The notes below the pieces were generated by a model, which did no database searches, was not told the DNA's origin, and saw nothing but the letters and a program-made list of their open reading frames with translations. From positions 28,759 through 92,758 of the forward strand of contig NZ_FOVF01000016.1 of the NCBI RefSeq assembly GCF_900115085.1: DNA of 64,000 bases. The letters run 5' to 3'. Both the position numbers and the translations under genes were made by a program. The DNA comes from Dokdonella immobilis. Its GTDB lineage: Bacteria; Pseudomonadota; Gammaproteobacteria; Xanthomonadales; Rhodanobacteraceae. Numbering within the stretch: position 1 is the first letter of the stretch; each line of letters begins with the position of its first letter. This document shows, one piece after another, positions 45,757 to 60,041 of this stretch.

Positions 45757-48330
45757 TCAGAGCATCTTCTTCAGGCGATAGAGCGCTTCGAGGGCCTCGC
45801 GCGGACTCATCGCATCGGGGTCCAGAGCACGCACCGATTCTTCGACCGGCGAGGGCGCGGGAGGCGCGAACAGACCCAGCTGCGCAGTGCCTGACTGCAT
45901 CCCGGGCGACGACTCGGGCCGTGCCGCCGCCTCCGATTCGAGACGCGCCAGGCGTGAGCGTGCCTCGGCAATCACCGGCTTCGGCAGGCCGGCCAGCGCG
46001 GCGACCTGGAGGCCGAAACTGCGATTGGCGGGGCCTTCCTTGACCGCATGCATGAAGACCAGTTGATCGCCGTATTCGACCGCATCGAGGTGCACGTTGG
46101 CGATGCCCTCGTGCTCGTCGGGCAATCGGGTCAGCTCGAAATAGTGCGTGGCGAACAGGGTGAAGGCGCGATTGATCGTGGCCAGGTGGCTGGCGCAGGC
46201 ATGGGCCAGGGCGAGGCCGTCATAGGTGCTCGTGCCGCGCCCGATCTCGTCCATCAGGACCAGGCTGTGCGCGGTCGCGTTGTGCAGGATGTTGGCGGTC
46301 TCGCTCATCTCGACCATGAAGGTCGACTGGCCGCGCGACAGGTCGTCGCCGGCGCCGATGCGGGTGAAGATGCGGTCGATCGGTCCGATCACCGCGCGCG
46401 TGGCGGGAACGAAACTGCCGATGTGGGCGAGCAGGACGATCAGCGCGTTCTGGCGCATGTAGGTCGACTTGCCGCCCATGTTCGGGCCGGTCACGATCAG
46501 CATGCGGCGCGTTTCGTCGAGTTCGAGATCGTTCGGCTCGAACGGCTCGTCCCGGACCTGCTCGACCACGGGGTGGCGACCCCGCTCGATATGGATGCCG
46601 CTGTCCGCACTGAGTTGCGGGCGCGACCAGTCGAGCGCGTGCGCACGTTCGGCCAGGCTGGCCAGACTGTCGAGTTCGGCCATGGCGCCGGCCGCCGACT
46701 TCAGTTCGGCCAGGCGTTCGCCCAGGTAGTCGAGCAGGGATTCGTAAAGCGCGCGCTCGCGCATCAGCGATCGTTCGCGCGCCGACAGCACCTTGTCCTC
46801 GAAGGCCTTGAGCTCCTCGGTGATGTAGCGTTCGGCGCCCTTGATGGTCTGCCGGCGCGTGTAGTGGGTCGGCGCCCTGGCCGACTGTGCCTTGCTGATC
46901 TCGATGTAGTAGCCATGCACGCGGTTGTAGCCGACCTTCAGGGTCGGAATGCCGCTGGCGGCCTTTTCACGTTCCTCGAAGTCGATCAGGAACTGGTCCG
47001 CGTTGGTCGCCAGTGCGCGCAGTTCGTCGAGTTCGGCGTCGAAGCCCTCGCGGATCACGCCGCCCTCGCGCTGCAGCGCGGGCGGTTGGTCCACCGTGGC
47101 GGACTGCAAGTGGAGGGCGGTGTCGGCATGCTCGCCAAGACGTTCGAGCAGGCTTTCGATCAATGGGCTGTCCGCGGCGGCCATACGTTCGCGCAGTACA
47201 GGCGTGCGCGCCAAGCCGTCGCGCAGGGTCGACAGATCGCGCGGTCGTGCCGAACGCAAGGCAACCCGCGCGAGGATGCGTTCGAGATCGCCAATACCGC
47301 GCAGTTCATCGCGCAGCGATTCGAGGCAGCCGCTGTCGATCAGCGCTGCGATGGCCTGAAAGCGGCGATTGAGCGTATCGTGGTCGCGCAAGGGCCGGTT
47401 CAGCCAGCGGTGCAGGTTGCGCCCACCCATCGGCGTTACCGTCGCATCGATCACGCCGAGCAGGGTGAAGTCGCGATTGCCGGAAGCGTGCACGTCGAGT
47501 TCGAGATTGCGCCGGGTGGCGGCGTCGAGGGCGATCGTTTCGCCGGCGCTCTCGACGGCCAGCCCGGTGAGGTGTGGCAGGGCCGACTTCTGGGTCTCTT
47601 CGACATAACCGAGCAGGCAGCCGGCGGCGCCAATGGCCCGCGACAACGCGTCCGCTCCGAATCCCGAGAGGTCGCGCGTGGCGAAGAACCGGCACAGTTC
47701 ACGCCGGCCCGTCTCGGCATCGAAATGCCAGGGCGCGCGTTTGCGCAGCCCGGGCAAGGCGGTCACCGCCTTCGGCCACACTGCGTCTTCCGCAATCAGC
47801 GTTTCGACCGGCTGCAAGCGGGCCAGTTCGGCCGTCAGCGCTTCGGCATCGGCGACTTCGCTGAGCAGGAAACGACCCGTGGTCAGGTCGATCCAGGCCA
47901 GGCCGTAGCCGGCGCCGTCGGCAGCAATCGCCAGCAACAGGTTGTCGCGCCGCTCTTCGAGCAAGGCCTCGTCGGTGACGGTTCCTGGCGTGACGATGCG
48001 CACGACCTTGCGCTCGACCAGACCCTTCGACTGCGCCGGGTCGCCGATCTGTTCGCAGATTGCGACCGATTCGCCGAGCTTGACCAGGCGGGCCAGATAG
48101 CCCTCGGCCGCATGATAGGGCACCCCGGCCATCGGAATCGGTGCTCCGGCGGAGGCGCCGCGCTGGGTCAGGGTGATGTCGAGCAGGCGCGCCGCCTTGC
48201 GCGCATCGTCATAGAACAGCTCATAGAAATCGCCCATGCGAAAGAACATCAGCACATCGGGATGTTCCTTCTTCGCGGCGAAGAACTGGCGCATCAGCGG
48301 GGTATGCTGGCTCGAGCCGTCAGCGGTCAT
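45757..48330 (-). CDS. mutS: DNA mismatch repair protein MutS
   Basis: MutS detects mispairs and starts mismatch repair with MutL. 857 residues, standard length. [20 protein letters not shown] is the mismatch-binding F-x-E region; the ATPase domain has Walker [15 protein letters not shown], and [20 protein letters not shown] contains Walker B and the signature. The C-terminal region holds a dimerisation tail. A long open frame on the other strand is a shadow due to GC-rich third positions. Confidence 0.98.
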   Translation of the reverse strand: MTADGSSQHTPLMRQFFAAKKEHPDVLMFFRMGDFYELFYDDARKAARLLDITLTQRGASAGAPIPMAGVPYHAAEGYLARLVKLGESVAICEQIGDPAQSKGLVERKVVRIVTPGTVTDEALLEERRDNLLLAIAADGAGYGLAWIDLTTGRFLLSEVADAEALTAELARLQPVETLIAEDAVWPKAVTALPGLRKRAPWHFDAETGRRELCRFFATRDLSGFGADALSRAIGAAGCLLGYVEETQKSALPHLTGLAVESAGETIALDAATRRNLELDVHASGNRDFTLLGVIDATVTPMGGRNLHRWLNRPLRDHDTLNRRFQAIAALIDSGCLESLRDELRGIGDLERILARVALRSARPRDLSTLRDGLARTPVLRERMAAADSPLIESLLERLGEHADTALHLQSATVDQPPALQREGGVIREGFDAELDELRALATNADQFLIDFEEREKAASGIPTLKVGYNRVHGYYIEISKAQSARAPTHYTRRQTIKGAERYITEELKAFEDKVLSARERSLMRERALYESLLDYLGERLAELKSAAGAMAELDSLASLAERAHALDWSRPQLSADSGIHIERGRHPVVEQVRDEPFEPNDLELDETRRMLIVTGPNMGGKSTYMRQNALIVLLAHIGSFVPATRAVIGPIDRIFTRIGAGDDLSRGQSTFMVEMSETANILHNATAHSLVLMDEIGRGTSTYDGLALAHACASHLATINRAFTLFATHYFELTRLPDEHEGIANVHLDAVEYGDQLVFMHAVKEGPANRSFGLQVAALAGLPKPVIAEARSRLARLESEAAARPESSPGMQSGTAQLGLFAPPAPSPVEESVRALDPDAMSPREALEALYRLKKML

Positions 48331-48592
48331 GGAGGTTCGCGGGCTGGACGGTCGGCATGCTTGCAGGCGTTGGGAAAACGGCTCGCAAGTCTAATCGAAG
48401 GCGCGGGTCAGGGGCGATCCTGGCTGAGGACAACGGGCTGCTGCGCGAGTGGTTCGAGCTCTGACGTACTGTGCTGCAAGCCTGCCATTGCCAGGCTTTC
48501 CAGGAAATTCCTGATCCTGCATCTGGCAAGACTTGCAACCAGCCGCCATCCGAGCGACCGATCAAATCGTTTGAGGGAAGGGAGAGGCGGGT

Positions 48593-51500
48593 TCAGCGCG
48601 TGGACGCCTTGCCGGGAACCAGGAAGCGCGACTCGAATTCCTCCGCGGACAACGGTTCGCTCAGCACGAAGCCCTGCAATTCGTCGCAGCGGATCAGACG
48701 CAGCAGACGCGCCTGTTCTTCGGTTTCCACGCCTTCGGCGATGACGCTGAGATTCAGTGACTGGGCCAGGGTGACGACGCTGGAGACTATAGCCAGACCT
48801 GCGGGCGACTGGTCCATCTCGGCGATGAAGGAACGGTCGATCTTGAGCGTGTCGGCGGGTAGCCGGGCCAGGTAGCTCAACGACGAGAAGCCGGTGCCGA
48901 AGTCGTCTATCGCGACGCGTACGCCCATGTTCCTGAGGGCCCTGAGGCTCTCGATGCAGTGCGCGATATCGCTCATGATCGTGCTTTCGGTGATCTCGAG
49001 TTCGAGGCTGTCGGCGGTGCGCGGGTCCAGGGCTAGAATCTGCTCGATGTCCGAGAGAAAGGCGCGGTCGCGCAACTGCAGCGGCGAAACATTCACCGCG
49101 ATGCGCATTTCTCCCAGTCCGGCATCGCGCCAGCGCAGGCACTGCCTGGCCGCCTCTCGCACGGCCCAGCGACCGACTTCGTGGATCAGGCCGGTCTCCT
49201 CGAGCACCGGGATGAACTGTCCGGGTGGCATCAGGCCGGAATCCGGATGCCTCCAGCGAATCAATGCTTCCGCCCCCCGCACCACGTCATCCCTGAGGTT
49301 CAGTTTGGGCTGGTAGTGAAGGACGAATTCCTGGTTGTCGATGGCGAGCCGAAGCTGGTTCTCGAGCGTCAGATGGACCGAAACATGCTCGGTCATGGCC
49401 TTTTCGAAGAACCGGAATCGTTCGCCCGATGCCTTGGCCGCCTTCAATGCGGCTTCGGCATTCCTGATCAGGACATCGGCGTTGTCGCCCTCGCCATCGC
49501 GCGGAAATACGGCGACCCCGGCTTTTGCGGCGATGCGGAAGGCATTGCCGTCGAGATGAAACGGATGGGTCATGAACCGGCTCATCCGGCTCGTAACCAG
49601 TTCGCCGAGGTCATGGTCGCTACGAATTTCCGGGAGCACGAAGGCGAATTGGTCGCTGCCGATGCGGGATAGCAAGTTCGGGTCCATGGCGTTGTGGATG
49701 AGCCACTGCGCCACCTGGACAAGCAGGGCGTCGCCCGCATCGCGCCCGAGGCTGTCATTGACATGACGGAATCGCTCGAGATCGAACATGAACACGGCCA
49801 TCTCGTGTCCGCGTGCCTCTGCGCTGCGGGCGAACTGGGCGACGCGCTCGAGAAACAGGCGTCGATTGGCGAGTCCGGTCAGATCGTCATAATAGGTCAG
49901 GTATTCGAGCCGCTCGCGTTTGCCGATATGGTCCATGGCGAAGGCGATGTCGCTGGTCAACTCGGTCAGGAGCTTCATTTCCTCGGCATGGAAGAAGTCC
50001 TTTTCGACCGCATAGAGCGCCAGCACGCCGGCGGACTCGCCGGCGAGAACGAGGGGCAGGACGGCCATCGAGCGCACGCCGGCCTTGCTGTACGCGGGCG
50101 CGAGCAGCAGGTTTGAATCCTGTTGCGAATCGTTCGCCACGTACGGAACCCTGTCATTCATTACGCGGCGCACGGTGGTGCGCTGGAAATCCTGTGGGGA
50201 GCCGAGCAACCGGCGCACTTCGCGCATGAGCGGTTCACTTTTCCCGGCCGAGGCAACGGGATGCGCAAGCCCGGTTTTCCCGTCATGCAGGCATATCATG
50301 GCCATCCGCAATCCGCCGACTTCCACCGCGATCCGGCAGGATTCGGCGAACAACTCGTCGCGCGTGACGACTCGCACGATCAGTGCGTTGATCTGGCTGA
50401 GAACGGCATAAACCCGGTTGAGTCGCTTGATGCCGGCGGCGCTCTCCCGCAATGCCGACTCGACCAGTTTGCGTTCGCTGATGTCCTGGCAGGTCCCGAT
50501 CGCGCGCTTCGGCTTGCCGTCCGGATCGAACTCGACCTGCCATCGTTCCTCGACATATTTGTAGTAGCCACTGGGCATGAGCAACCGGTGCTCCACCGAA
50601 AACGGCTCGGGCGATGACTGCGAAGCCAAGAACAGCGCATTCACGCCGTCGCGGTCATCGGGGTGGACGAGGTCCAGGAAAGCCTGGTGCGTCGGCGTGA
50701 ATTTTTCCGGATCCTGTTCATGGATCCGGTAGGTTTCGTCGGACCAGATGACTTCGAGGTTCTCAAGGTTGGTCTCCCAGCTCCCCACCTTGGCGACGCG
50801 CTGGGCAGCGGCGAGTCGCTCGCGCTCGGTTTCGAGCGACTTGGCAAGCTCGCGCAACTTTTGCTCGCTTGCCTTCAGCGCATCGGCTTCGCGGCGACGC
50901 TCGGTGATATCGCGCTGGATCGCAAGGAAATGGTTGAGATCCCCGTCTGCGTCGCGAACCGGCGTGATGTTCCACTCGTTCAGAAAGGATGAGCCGTCCT
51001 TGCGATAGTTGATCGCCTCTCCGGCAAACGGGCTGCCCGTCCGGAGGGCATCGCGCAAGCGCGCAAGGGTTTTCCGGTTGGTCTCCGGACCTTGCAGCAG
51101 CCGTGGAGTCTTTCCGAGTACGTCTTCCGGCTCGTAGCCGGTGATGCGCGTGAATGCGGGGTTGACGAACACGATCCTCGGTCCCGGCGGATCCAGGTGT
51201 GCGTCGGTGATCAGGATCGATTCCTGGGTCTGCATCACTGCCGAGTGCAGCAGCCGCAGCATGAGTTCGGCGGAGTTGCGTGCATTGATGTCGCGCAACA
51301 ACTTTCGATTGGTGTCTTCGAGGCGCTGCGACTTTTCTTCCAGCTTGCGGACCAGCACGTCGTTGTAGGTCTTTCGCAAATCGGCAACACCCTCAGGTCT
51401 CGATTCGGGCTGGCGAGGCTTGCGCATGTGCGCATCGGCAAGCACGGCCTCAACCCTGGCCATGAACGCATCAGGCTCGGACGGCTTGAGGATGAAGGCG

Positions 51501-51799
51501 TCGGCGCCAAGATCGAGCGCGAGACGCTCGTCTTCCGGCTCGGTGTAGGTCGCCGTGTAGACGATGAACGGGATGCTCCTCAGTGTCGGGTCGGCTTTCC
51601 ATTCGCTCAGGAGGGTATAGCCATCCATGACCGGCATGAGCAGGTCGGAGATGATGAGGTCCGGCGGGCCGTTGCGCGCAGCAGCGAGTGCCTCCACGCC
51701 GTCGTTCGCCAGTACCACTGCATAGGCGTGCGCCTTGAGCAGACTTTCCAGGAACAGCCGGTTCATCTCCTTGTCGTCGACCACCAGGACCGTCTTCAC
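48593..51799 (-). CDS. Response regulator with PAS, GAF, degenerate GGDEF and EAL domains
   Basis: A 1,068-residue output protein. Receiver: residues 1-120 with phospho-acceptor D52 (LIISDLLMPVMDG). PAS domains at about 165-290 and 345-450, GAF at about 475-620. The GGDEF domain (about 640-800) has RIGSDQF at 713-719 instead of R-x-GGDEF, so diguanylate cyclase activity is probably lost. EAL domain (about 815-1060) has EALIRW at 844-849, NVSPLQL, IDDFGTGFSSLSYL and AEGVETEEQ; these are all intact. Likely a cyclic-di-GMP phosphodiesterase controlled by phosphorylation. Starts in a 4-base overlap with the preceding receiver gene. Confidence 0.94.
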   Translation of the reverse strand: MKTVLVVDDKEMNRLFLESLLKAHAYAVVLANDGVEALAAARNGPPDLIISDLLMPVMDGYTLLSEWKADPTLRSIPFIVYTATYTEPEDERLALDLGADAFILKPSEPDAFMARVEAVLADAHMRKPRQPESRPEGVADLRKTYNDVLVRKLEEKSQRLEDTNRKLLRDINARNSAELMLRLLHSAVMQTQESILITDAHLDPPGPRIVFVNPAFTRITGYEPEDVLGKTPRLLQGPETNRKTLARLRDALRTGSPFAGEAINYRKDGSSFLNEWNITPVRDADGDLNHFLAIQRDITERRREADALKASEQKLRELAKSLETERERLAAAQRVAKVGSWETNLENLEVIWSDETYRIHEQDPEKFTPTHQAFLDLVHPDDRDGVNALFLASQSSPEPFSVEHRLLMPSGYYKYVEERWQVEFDPDGKPKRAIGTCQDISERKLVESALRESAAGIKRLNRVYAVLSQINALIVRVVTRDELFAESCRIAVEVGGLRMAMICLHDGKTGLAHPVASAGKSEPLMREVRRLLGSPQDFQRTTVRRVMNDRVPYVANDSQQDSNLLLAPAYSKAGVRSMAVLPLVLAGESAGVLALYAVEKDFFHAEEMKLLTELTSDIAFAMDHIGKRERLEYLTYYDDLTGLANRRLFLERVAQFARSAEARGHEMAVFMFDLERFRHVNDSLGRDAGDALLVQVAQWLIHNAMDPNLLSRIGSDQFAFVLPEIRSDHDLGELVTSRMSRFMTHPFHLDGNAFRIAAKAGVAVFPRDGEGDNADVLIRNAEAALKAAKASGERFRFFEKAMTEHVSVHLTLENQLRLAIDNQEFVLHYQPKLNLRDDVVRGAEALIRWRHPDSGLMPPGQFIPVLEETGLIHEVGRWAVREAARQCLRWRDAGLGEMRIAVNVSPLQLRDRAFLSDIEQILALDPRTADSLELEITESTIMSDIAHCIESLRALRNMGVRVAIDDFGTGFSSLSYLARLPADTLKIDRSFIAEMDQSPAGLAIVSSVVTLAQSLNLSVIAEGVETEEQARLLRLIRCDELQGFVLSEPLSAEEFESRFLVPGKASTR

Positions 51800-52194
51800 T
51801 CAGTTCTCCCGGCGGCGCCGTGTGTGGATTCTATGGCCTGGATCTGCGAAACGAACGTCTCCGGATCGATGGGCTTTTCGATGTACCCGTCGCATCCGGA
51901 ATCGAGCGACTTTTCGCGATCGCCGACCATGGCATAGGAGGTCACTGCGATGATCGGGACCTGGTCCAGCTCCGGTTGTGCGCGCAGTGCCCTGGCAACC
52001 TGGTAGCCGTCCATGCCGGGCAGCTGGATGTCCAACAGAATGAGATCGGGCGACAGCCGCGATGCCTCGGCGATACCGGAGGGGCCGTCGGCCGCGCAGA
52101 CCACGCAATAGCCATGCTGTTCCAGCAGAAACGTCGTCAGATAGCGGTTCTGCGCGTTGTCCTCGATCAGCAAGACAGTCCGCTTCATGGACAT
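51796..52194 (-). CDS. Stand-alone CheY-like response regulator
   Basis: A 132-residue receiver domain without output module. VLLIEDNAQNRYL contains the acidic pair, D55 in LILLDIQLPGMDG is the phospho-acceptor, IIAVTSYAMVGDRE includes the conserved Thr/Ser and IEKPIDPETF the Lys. It overlaps the kinase gene by 10 bases and the output-protein gene by 4, so all three are translated from one mRNA. It probably acts as a phosphate relay or output partner of that kinase, given its placement. Confidence 0.94.
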   Translation of the reverse strand: MSMKRTVLLIEDNAQNRYLTTFLLEQHGYCVVCAADGPSGIAEASRLSPDLILLDIQLPGMDGYQVARALRAQPELDQVPIIAVTSYAMVGDREKSLDSGCDGYIEKPIDPETFVSQIQAIESTHGAAGRTE

Positions 52195-54734
52195 TCCCCG
52201 CTGGTCATCGGCAGTTCCACGGTGAAGGTGCTACCGGCCTGCCAGTGGCTCTGCACGGAAATGTCGCCGCCGAGCAACCGGCACAGGCGATGGCAGATTG
52301 CAAGGCCGAGACCGGTTCCTTCATGTTGGCGGGTCAAACCGGTGTCGACCTGGCGGAAAGGCTGGAACAGCTTGCCCATGTCTTCCGGGCGAATTCCCAT
52401 GCCCGAATCTGACACCGACAGACGCAGCATCGGGGCCGAGCCATTGGGTCCGGAAGTGGTTGCGCCCTGCTGAATCCGCGCGTCCAACCGGATCTGCCCC
52501 TGCTCGGTGAACTTGATGGCATTGTGCAGGAGATTGAGCAGTATTTGTTCGACCCGGCGTCGATCGCTGATGAGCGTGTCTGGCGCGTTGTTCAGGTTCG
52601 TTACCAACCGCAGGTTCTCTTTCTCGGCCAGGGGCCTGACCAGGTCCACCACGCGCTGGAGTGATTCGCGCAATGCAAAAGGGGCCGGCCTCAGTTCGAT
52701 CTGGCCAGCCTCGATTTTCGAAATGTCGAGTACGTCGTTGATCAGCTCGAGCAGATGGTGGGCGCTGGTCTTGACCATACCCAGTTGTCGTTGCTGTTCG
52801 GGATTGAGCGGCCCTGCCAGCCCCTGCAGGATGATTCCGGTGAATCCGATGATCGAGTTGAGCGGCGTGCGAAGTTCATGCGACATCGTCGCCAGGAAGG
52901 CGGATTTCAGGCGGTCGGCCGACTCGGCCCGGCCGAGCGCCGTCGCGAGTTCGCCGGTACGCTCGGCGACCTTGCGCTCCAGATCCTCGTGTGACTCCTC
53001 CAGCATGCGCAGGGCGTGCTTGCGCGCGGTGATGTCGTTGAGGGTCATGAAAGCCAGTTCCTTGCCTTCCCCGTAGCGGACCCGACCACCGTTGTAGGAA
53101 AAGATGCGGGTCCAGGACGTGCCTGCCCGGCTCACCCTGAGTTCGAGGTTTTCCACCGGCTCGCCCCGGCGCGTTCGCGCCAGAGGCCACTCTTGTGGTG
53201 GGAGCGGCGCGCCATCGAGGGTCGAGATTTCGAAAATCCGGTCGAAATCCCGTTGCTGCCGGCGGCCTTCGGCAAGGTCCTCGAAGCCGAGCAGCCTGAG
53301 CGAATGCGGATTCCAGTGCAGCAGGTCGCCATCTTCATCGGCGATCACGAGGCCTTCATTGAGGTTTTCCACGACCAGTTCGAATCGCCGCTCGGCGTCT
53401 CGCAGCGCCGCTTCGACCTGCTTGCGCTGGCTGATGTCGATGCCGACACCCACCAGGCACGTCTTGCCCGAGAACTCGACCCGGCGCCCGGTGAAGAGAA
53501 ACGGCGTGGATGAGCCATCCTTGCACAGGAACCCTGCTTCGACTGCGGATTCGCCCTGTTCGAACACTTCCGCAATGCGACGGCTCAGGGCTGCATGTTC
53601 TCCGGGGGCGAAGAAATCAAGCGGGTGCATGCCGACAATCTGCTCGCCCGTGTACCCGGATACGTGTTCGAAGTTCCGATTCCAGCGCAGGAACTTCCCG
53701 GTTTCGTCGTACAGATAGAGGATTCCCGGCATGCTGTCGATGATCACGTCGGAGAATCGCTTCTCGAGGCGTGCCGTTTCCTCTGCCTTGACGCGTTCCT
53801 GCTCGCGCTGGAAATTGTCGAGAGCGAACGAGATATCGCCGGCGGCCTGGTTCAGCAACGCTATTTCACGCTCGCCAAACGCACCCGCCTCCGAGGAGTA
53901 GACGTTCAAGGTTCCACCGACTTCCCCCATGCGCAGGATCGGCAGGGCGGCCGAAGCGCGAAAGCCGCTGCGAACAAGTTCCTGTCTCCACGGTAGCGTC
54001 CATGGATTCGCAAGCAGATCATTGGATATCTGCGGGGTGCCGCTTTCGAAGGCTTTCCCCGAGGGGCCGGACCCCAGGGTCGGATGCCCGATATCCACCG
54101 TGACGTGTTCGAGGTATCCGGACTCATCGCCGCACGCAGCGACCGGAACCAGCTTGCGGGATTCGGCATCGAACCAGCCGACCCAGGCCATGCTGAATCC
54201 TCCGATATCCACCAGCGCCCGGCAGACGCCGGAGAACAGGTCCTCGGAGGTGTGCGCCAGGACGATGCCATGGCTGATCTGACTCAGGGCTTCGTAGAAT
54301 GCATCCGACTTTGCGTAACCGGCTGCCTCGCCTGCAACCGGTGGCCGCCGGCCAATGCCGACAAAGCATGGCTCGCCCTCCAGCCCGAAGCAGGTCAGGT
54401 GCACATCGAGGAGAACGACGGAGTCATCCTCGCGCAGGTAGCGCCAGCGCCTTTCGAGCGATTGTCCGCTCTTCATGTCGCGCAAGACCGTGAGTGGCAG
54501 GGCGGCGGCGAGCGCATCCCGGAATCGCTCGATGTCTGATGCACGTAGCGATCCGGCAGCGAGGCCGAGCGAGGTCCGATACCGCGTGTTGCAGTACAGG
54601 AGCCTGCCCGCAGCGTCGTTCACGAAGACCGGATCCGGCGCATTATCGAGGCAGGCACGCATGAAAACGGGATCAAGAGGCTGATCCATGGCGCCGCTGG
54701 TATCAGTGCGTGGTTCCGCGGCGTCCTCGCCCAT
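52185..54734 (-). CDS. PAS/GAF sensor histidine kinase
   Basis: An 849-residue kinase. Domain order: PAS about 20-130, GAF about 165-330, PAS about 350-470, PAS about 475-600, HisKA with H619 in LATMSHELRTPLNSIIGFTG, and HATPase with NLLHNAIKFTEQGQIRL (N box), SDSGMGI (G1) and GTGLGLAICHRLCRLLGG (G2). No membrane segment is clear, so it is probably cytoplasmic or weakly membrane-bound. The start ATG 54734 is preferred over 54689 because the former has GGGAG upstream. It should phosphorylate one or both receivers encoded downstream. Confidence 0.93.
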   Translation of the reverse strand: MGEDAAEPRTDTSGAMDQPLDPVFMRACLDNAPDPVFVNDAAGRLLYCNTRYRTSLGLAAGSLRASDIERFRDALAAALPLTVLRDMKSGQSLERRWRYLREDDSVVLLDVHLTCFGLEGEPCFVGIGRRPPVAGEAAGYAKSDAFYEALSQISHGIVLAHTSEDLFSGVCRALVDIGGFSMAWVGWFDAESRKLVPVAACGDESGYLEHVTVDIGHPTLGSGPSGKAFESGTPQISNDLLANPWTLPWRQELVRSGFRASAALPILRMGEVGGTLNVYSSEAGAFGEREIALLNQAAGDISFALDNFQREQERVKAEETARLEKRFSDVIIDSMPGILYLYDETGKFLRWNRNFEHVSGYTGEQIVGMHPLDFFAPGEHAALSRRIAEVFEQGESAVEAGFLCKDGSSTPFLFTGRRVEFSGKTCLVGVGIDISQRKQVEAALRDAERRFELVVENLNEGLVIADEDGDLLHWNPHSLRLLGFEDLAEGRRQQRDFDRIFEISTLDGAPLPPQEWPLARTRRGEPVENLELRVSRAGTSWTRIFSYNGGRVRYGEGKELAFMTLNDITARKHALRMLEESHEDLERKVAERTGELATALGRAESADRLKSAFLATMSHELRTPLNSIIGFTGIILQGLAGPLNPEQQRQLGMVKTSAHHLLELINDVLDISKIEAGQIELRPAPFALRESLQRVVDLVRPLAEKENLRLVTNLNNAPDTLISDRRRVEQILLNLLHNAIKFTEQGQIRLDARIQQGATTSGPNGSAPMLRLSVSDSGMGIRPEDMGKLFQPFRQVDTGLTRQHEGTGLGLAICHRLCRLLGGDISVQSHWQAGSTFTVELPMTSGECP

Positions 54735-55048
54735 CTGCCCGACTCCCGTTTGAATCTCCCATCCCTGAGCCGTTGGCCGCAGCCACGGGCCAGTGGATCC
54801 GATAGTACGACGATTGGGGCAGGGTACAAGCCACCTGGCCAACAGGGTTACGGGTATTGCAAAGCTGCGACCACGACCGCTCCGAACGGCTCGATGCCTG
54901 AACCTCGCGCGGCGACAAACCTGTCGGCATTTCCGTGCGTCCACGCAAATCGCTTGCCGGGGGCTGCGGCTCGCGCTCTCGGCTCGACGTTGCGGAGCCG
55001 ATCGGATACCGTTTCGGTTGCCCTGACCGCGCCAAGGAGTGCCCTGCC
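54735..55048. other. Divergent intergenic region between the kinase and pncC genes
   Basis: About 314 bases, which should hold promoters for the signalling operon and for the pncC/recA side. I find no convincing promoter pair, palindrome or RNA gene. Confidence 0.4.
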
Positions 55049-55558
55049 GTGAAATCCAGCGATGCTGCCGACGATGCGCGCCTGTTCGCCCTGGGCAACA
55101 CGATCGCCGAGTTGCTGATCTCCCATGCGCAGACGATTGTCACCGCAGAGTCGTGTACCGGGGGGTGGATCGCCAAGGTGCTGACCGACATTCCGGGTAG
55201 TTCGCACTGGTTCGAATGTGGCGTGGTCGCCTACAGCTACGAGGCCAAGGAGGCGCTGCTCGGCGTGCATCCGCAAACGCTGCAGCGAAACGGTGCGGTC
55301 AGCGAGGAAACCGTCGTCGAGATGGTCTCGGGTGCGCTGGCGCGCTATGGCGCAGGAGTCGCCGTGGCGGTCACGGGCATTGCCGGTCCGGGTGGCGACA
55401 CGCCCGACAAGCCGGTCGGTACCGTATGGATCGGCTGGAAACGCCGCGGAGGCTATGCCAGGGCCGAACATTTCCTGTTTGCCGGGGATCGCGAGGCGGT
55501 AAGGCGCCAGACCGTCAGCGCGGCGCTCGACGGCGTGAGGCGAATTCTTACAAGCTGA
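55049..55558 (+). CDS. pncC: Nicotinamide-nucleotide amidohydrolase (CinA C-terminal domain)
   Basis: A 169-residue protein made only of the CinA C-terminal domain, deamidating NMN in NAD recycling. TAESCTGGWIAKVLTDIPGS and WFECGVVAYSYEAKEALLGV are typical, as is VTGIAGPGGDTPDKPVGTVW. The N-terminal MoCF-like domain of full CinA is absent. Start GTG 55049 follows AAGGAG at 9 bases. It precedes recA by about 120 bases; no lexA is found between them. Confidence 0.94.
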   Translation: MKSSDAADDARLFALGNTIAELLISHAQTIVTAESCTGGWIAKVLTDIPGSSHWFECGVVAYSYEAKEALLGVHPQTLQRNGAVSEETVVEMVSGALARYGAGVAVAVTGIAGPGGDTPDKPVGTVWIGWKRRGGYARAEHFLFAGDREAVRRQTVSAALDGVRRILTS

Positions 55559-55681
55559 CGCGACGATTGCCTCTTCCGCCCGGCGTCCGCTGTGGAATAA
55601 TCAATGCCCAGGTCGCGCATTCTCAGGCCCTGAGAAACCCAGCCGACACGCTCCACTCATTGAACGACCAAGGAACCCCCG

Positions 55682-56713
<1,032 letters not shown>

Positions 56714-56830
56714 GTCACGGTCTATGATCCGTCGCCGGGACCAGAGCGGGTTTCCGGCAGAGGGGATAGGCGGGGCGCGCTGCTGCCAGAGCCCGCGCCT
56801 TGACACGCTGATCCGGGCTCGTACCCGAAC

Positions 56831-57325
56831 ATGACCCGAAGCAAAACCGATTCCGGCAAGGAGAAGCCCAGCGCCTACAACAAGGCGCTGGGCCTGCTCG
56901 TTCGCCGCGAACAATCCGAGCGTGAGCTCAAGGCCAAGCTGAGCCGCGGCGGCTACGCCAGCGAGGAGGCGGAAGCCGCAGTCGACGCCCTCAAGGCGAA
57001 CGAATACCAGAGCGACTCGAGGTTCGCCGAACTGTTGGCCCGATCGCGGGCCGCCAACGGTTACGGTCCGCGTCGTATCGCCGCCGAACTCAAATCGCAT
57101 GGTATCGAAGACGCTGAAATCGCTGCCGCGTTGGCCGAGCTGGAATGCGACTGGCTCGATCTCGCCCGCCGGCAACTGCAGCGTCGCTACGGGCGCAAGC
57201 CGGCCGCGGAGGTGCAGGAACGGGCCCGCCGCGCCGCCTTTCTCTTGCGCCGTGGCTTCGATGGCTCCACAGTAAGGGTTCTTACCCGCGCCGACATCGG
57301 CGATCCCGGCGAAGAGTTCGACTGA
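56831..57325 (+). CDS. recX: Regulatory protein RecX
   Basis: A 164-residue helical protein that caps RecA filaments. [20 protein letters not shown] begins the tandem-helix repeats, and [20 protein letters not shown] and [20 protein letters not shown] continue them. Length and position (117 bases after recA) fit the family. An N-terminal segment of about 20 residues is Lys-rich. Confidence 0.95.
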   Translation: MTRSKTDSGKEKPSAYNKALGLLVRREQSERELKAKLSRGGYASEEAEAAVDALKANEYQSDSRFAELLARSRAANGYGPRRIAAELKSHGIEDAEIAAALAELECDWLDLARRQLQRRYGRKPAAEVQERARRAAFLLRRGFDGSTVRVLTRADIGDPGEEFD

Positions 57326-57383
57326 GAGCTCGGCACCGCGGACGTCGGTCGGCGTGTCCGCTTTTCCTGGATTGGTCCGATTG

Positions 57384-60041
<2,658 letters not shown>

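Noticed and set aside
46048..48744. 898-codon open frame antisense to mutS
   Set aside because: GC-rich third positions leave long stop-free shadow frames; mutS on the other strand has complete family motifs.
55559..55681. SOS box or sigma-70 promoter for recA
   Set aside because: The best -35/-10 candidates (TTGCCT and AATAAT) are 23 bases apart and no LexA-type palindrome is clear.
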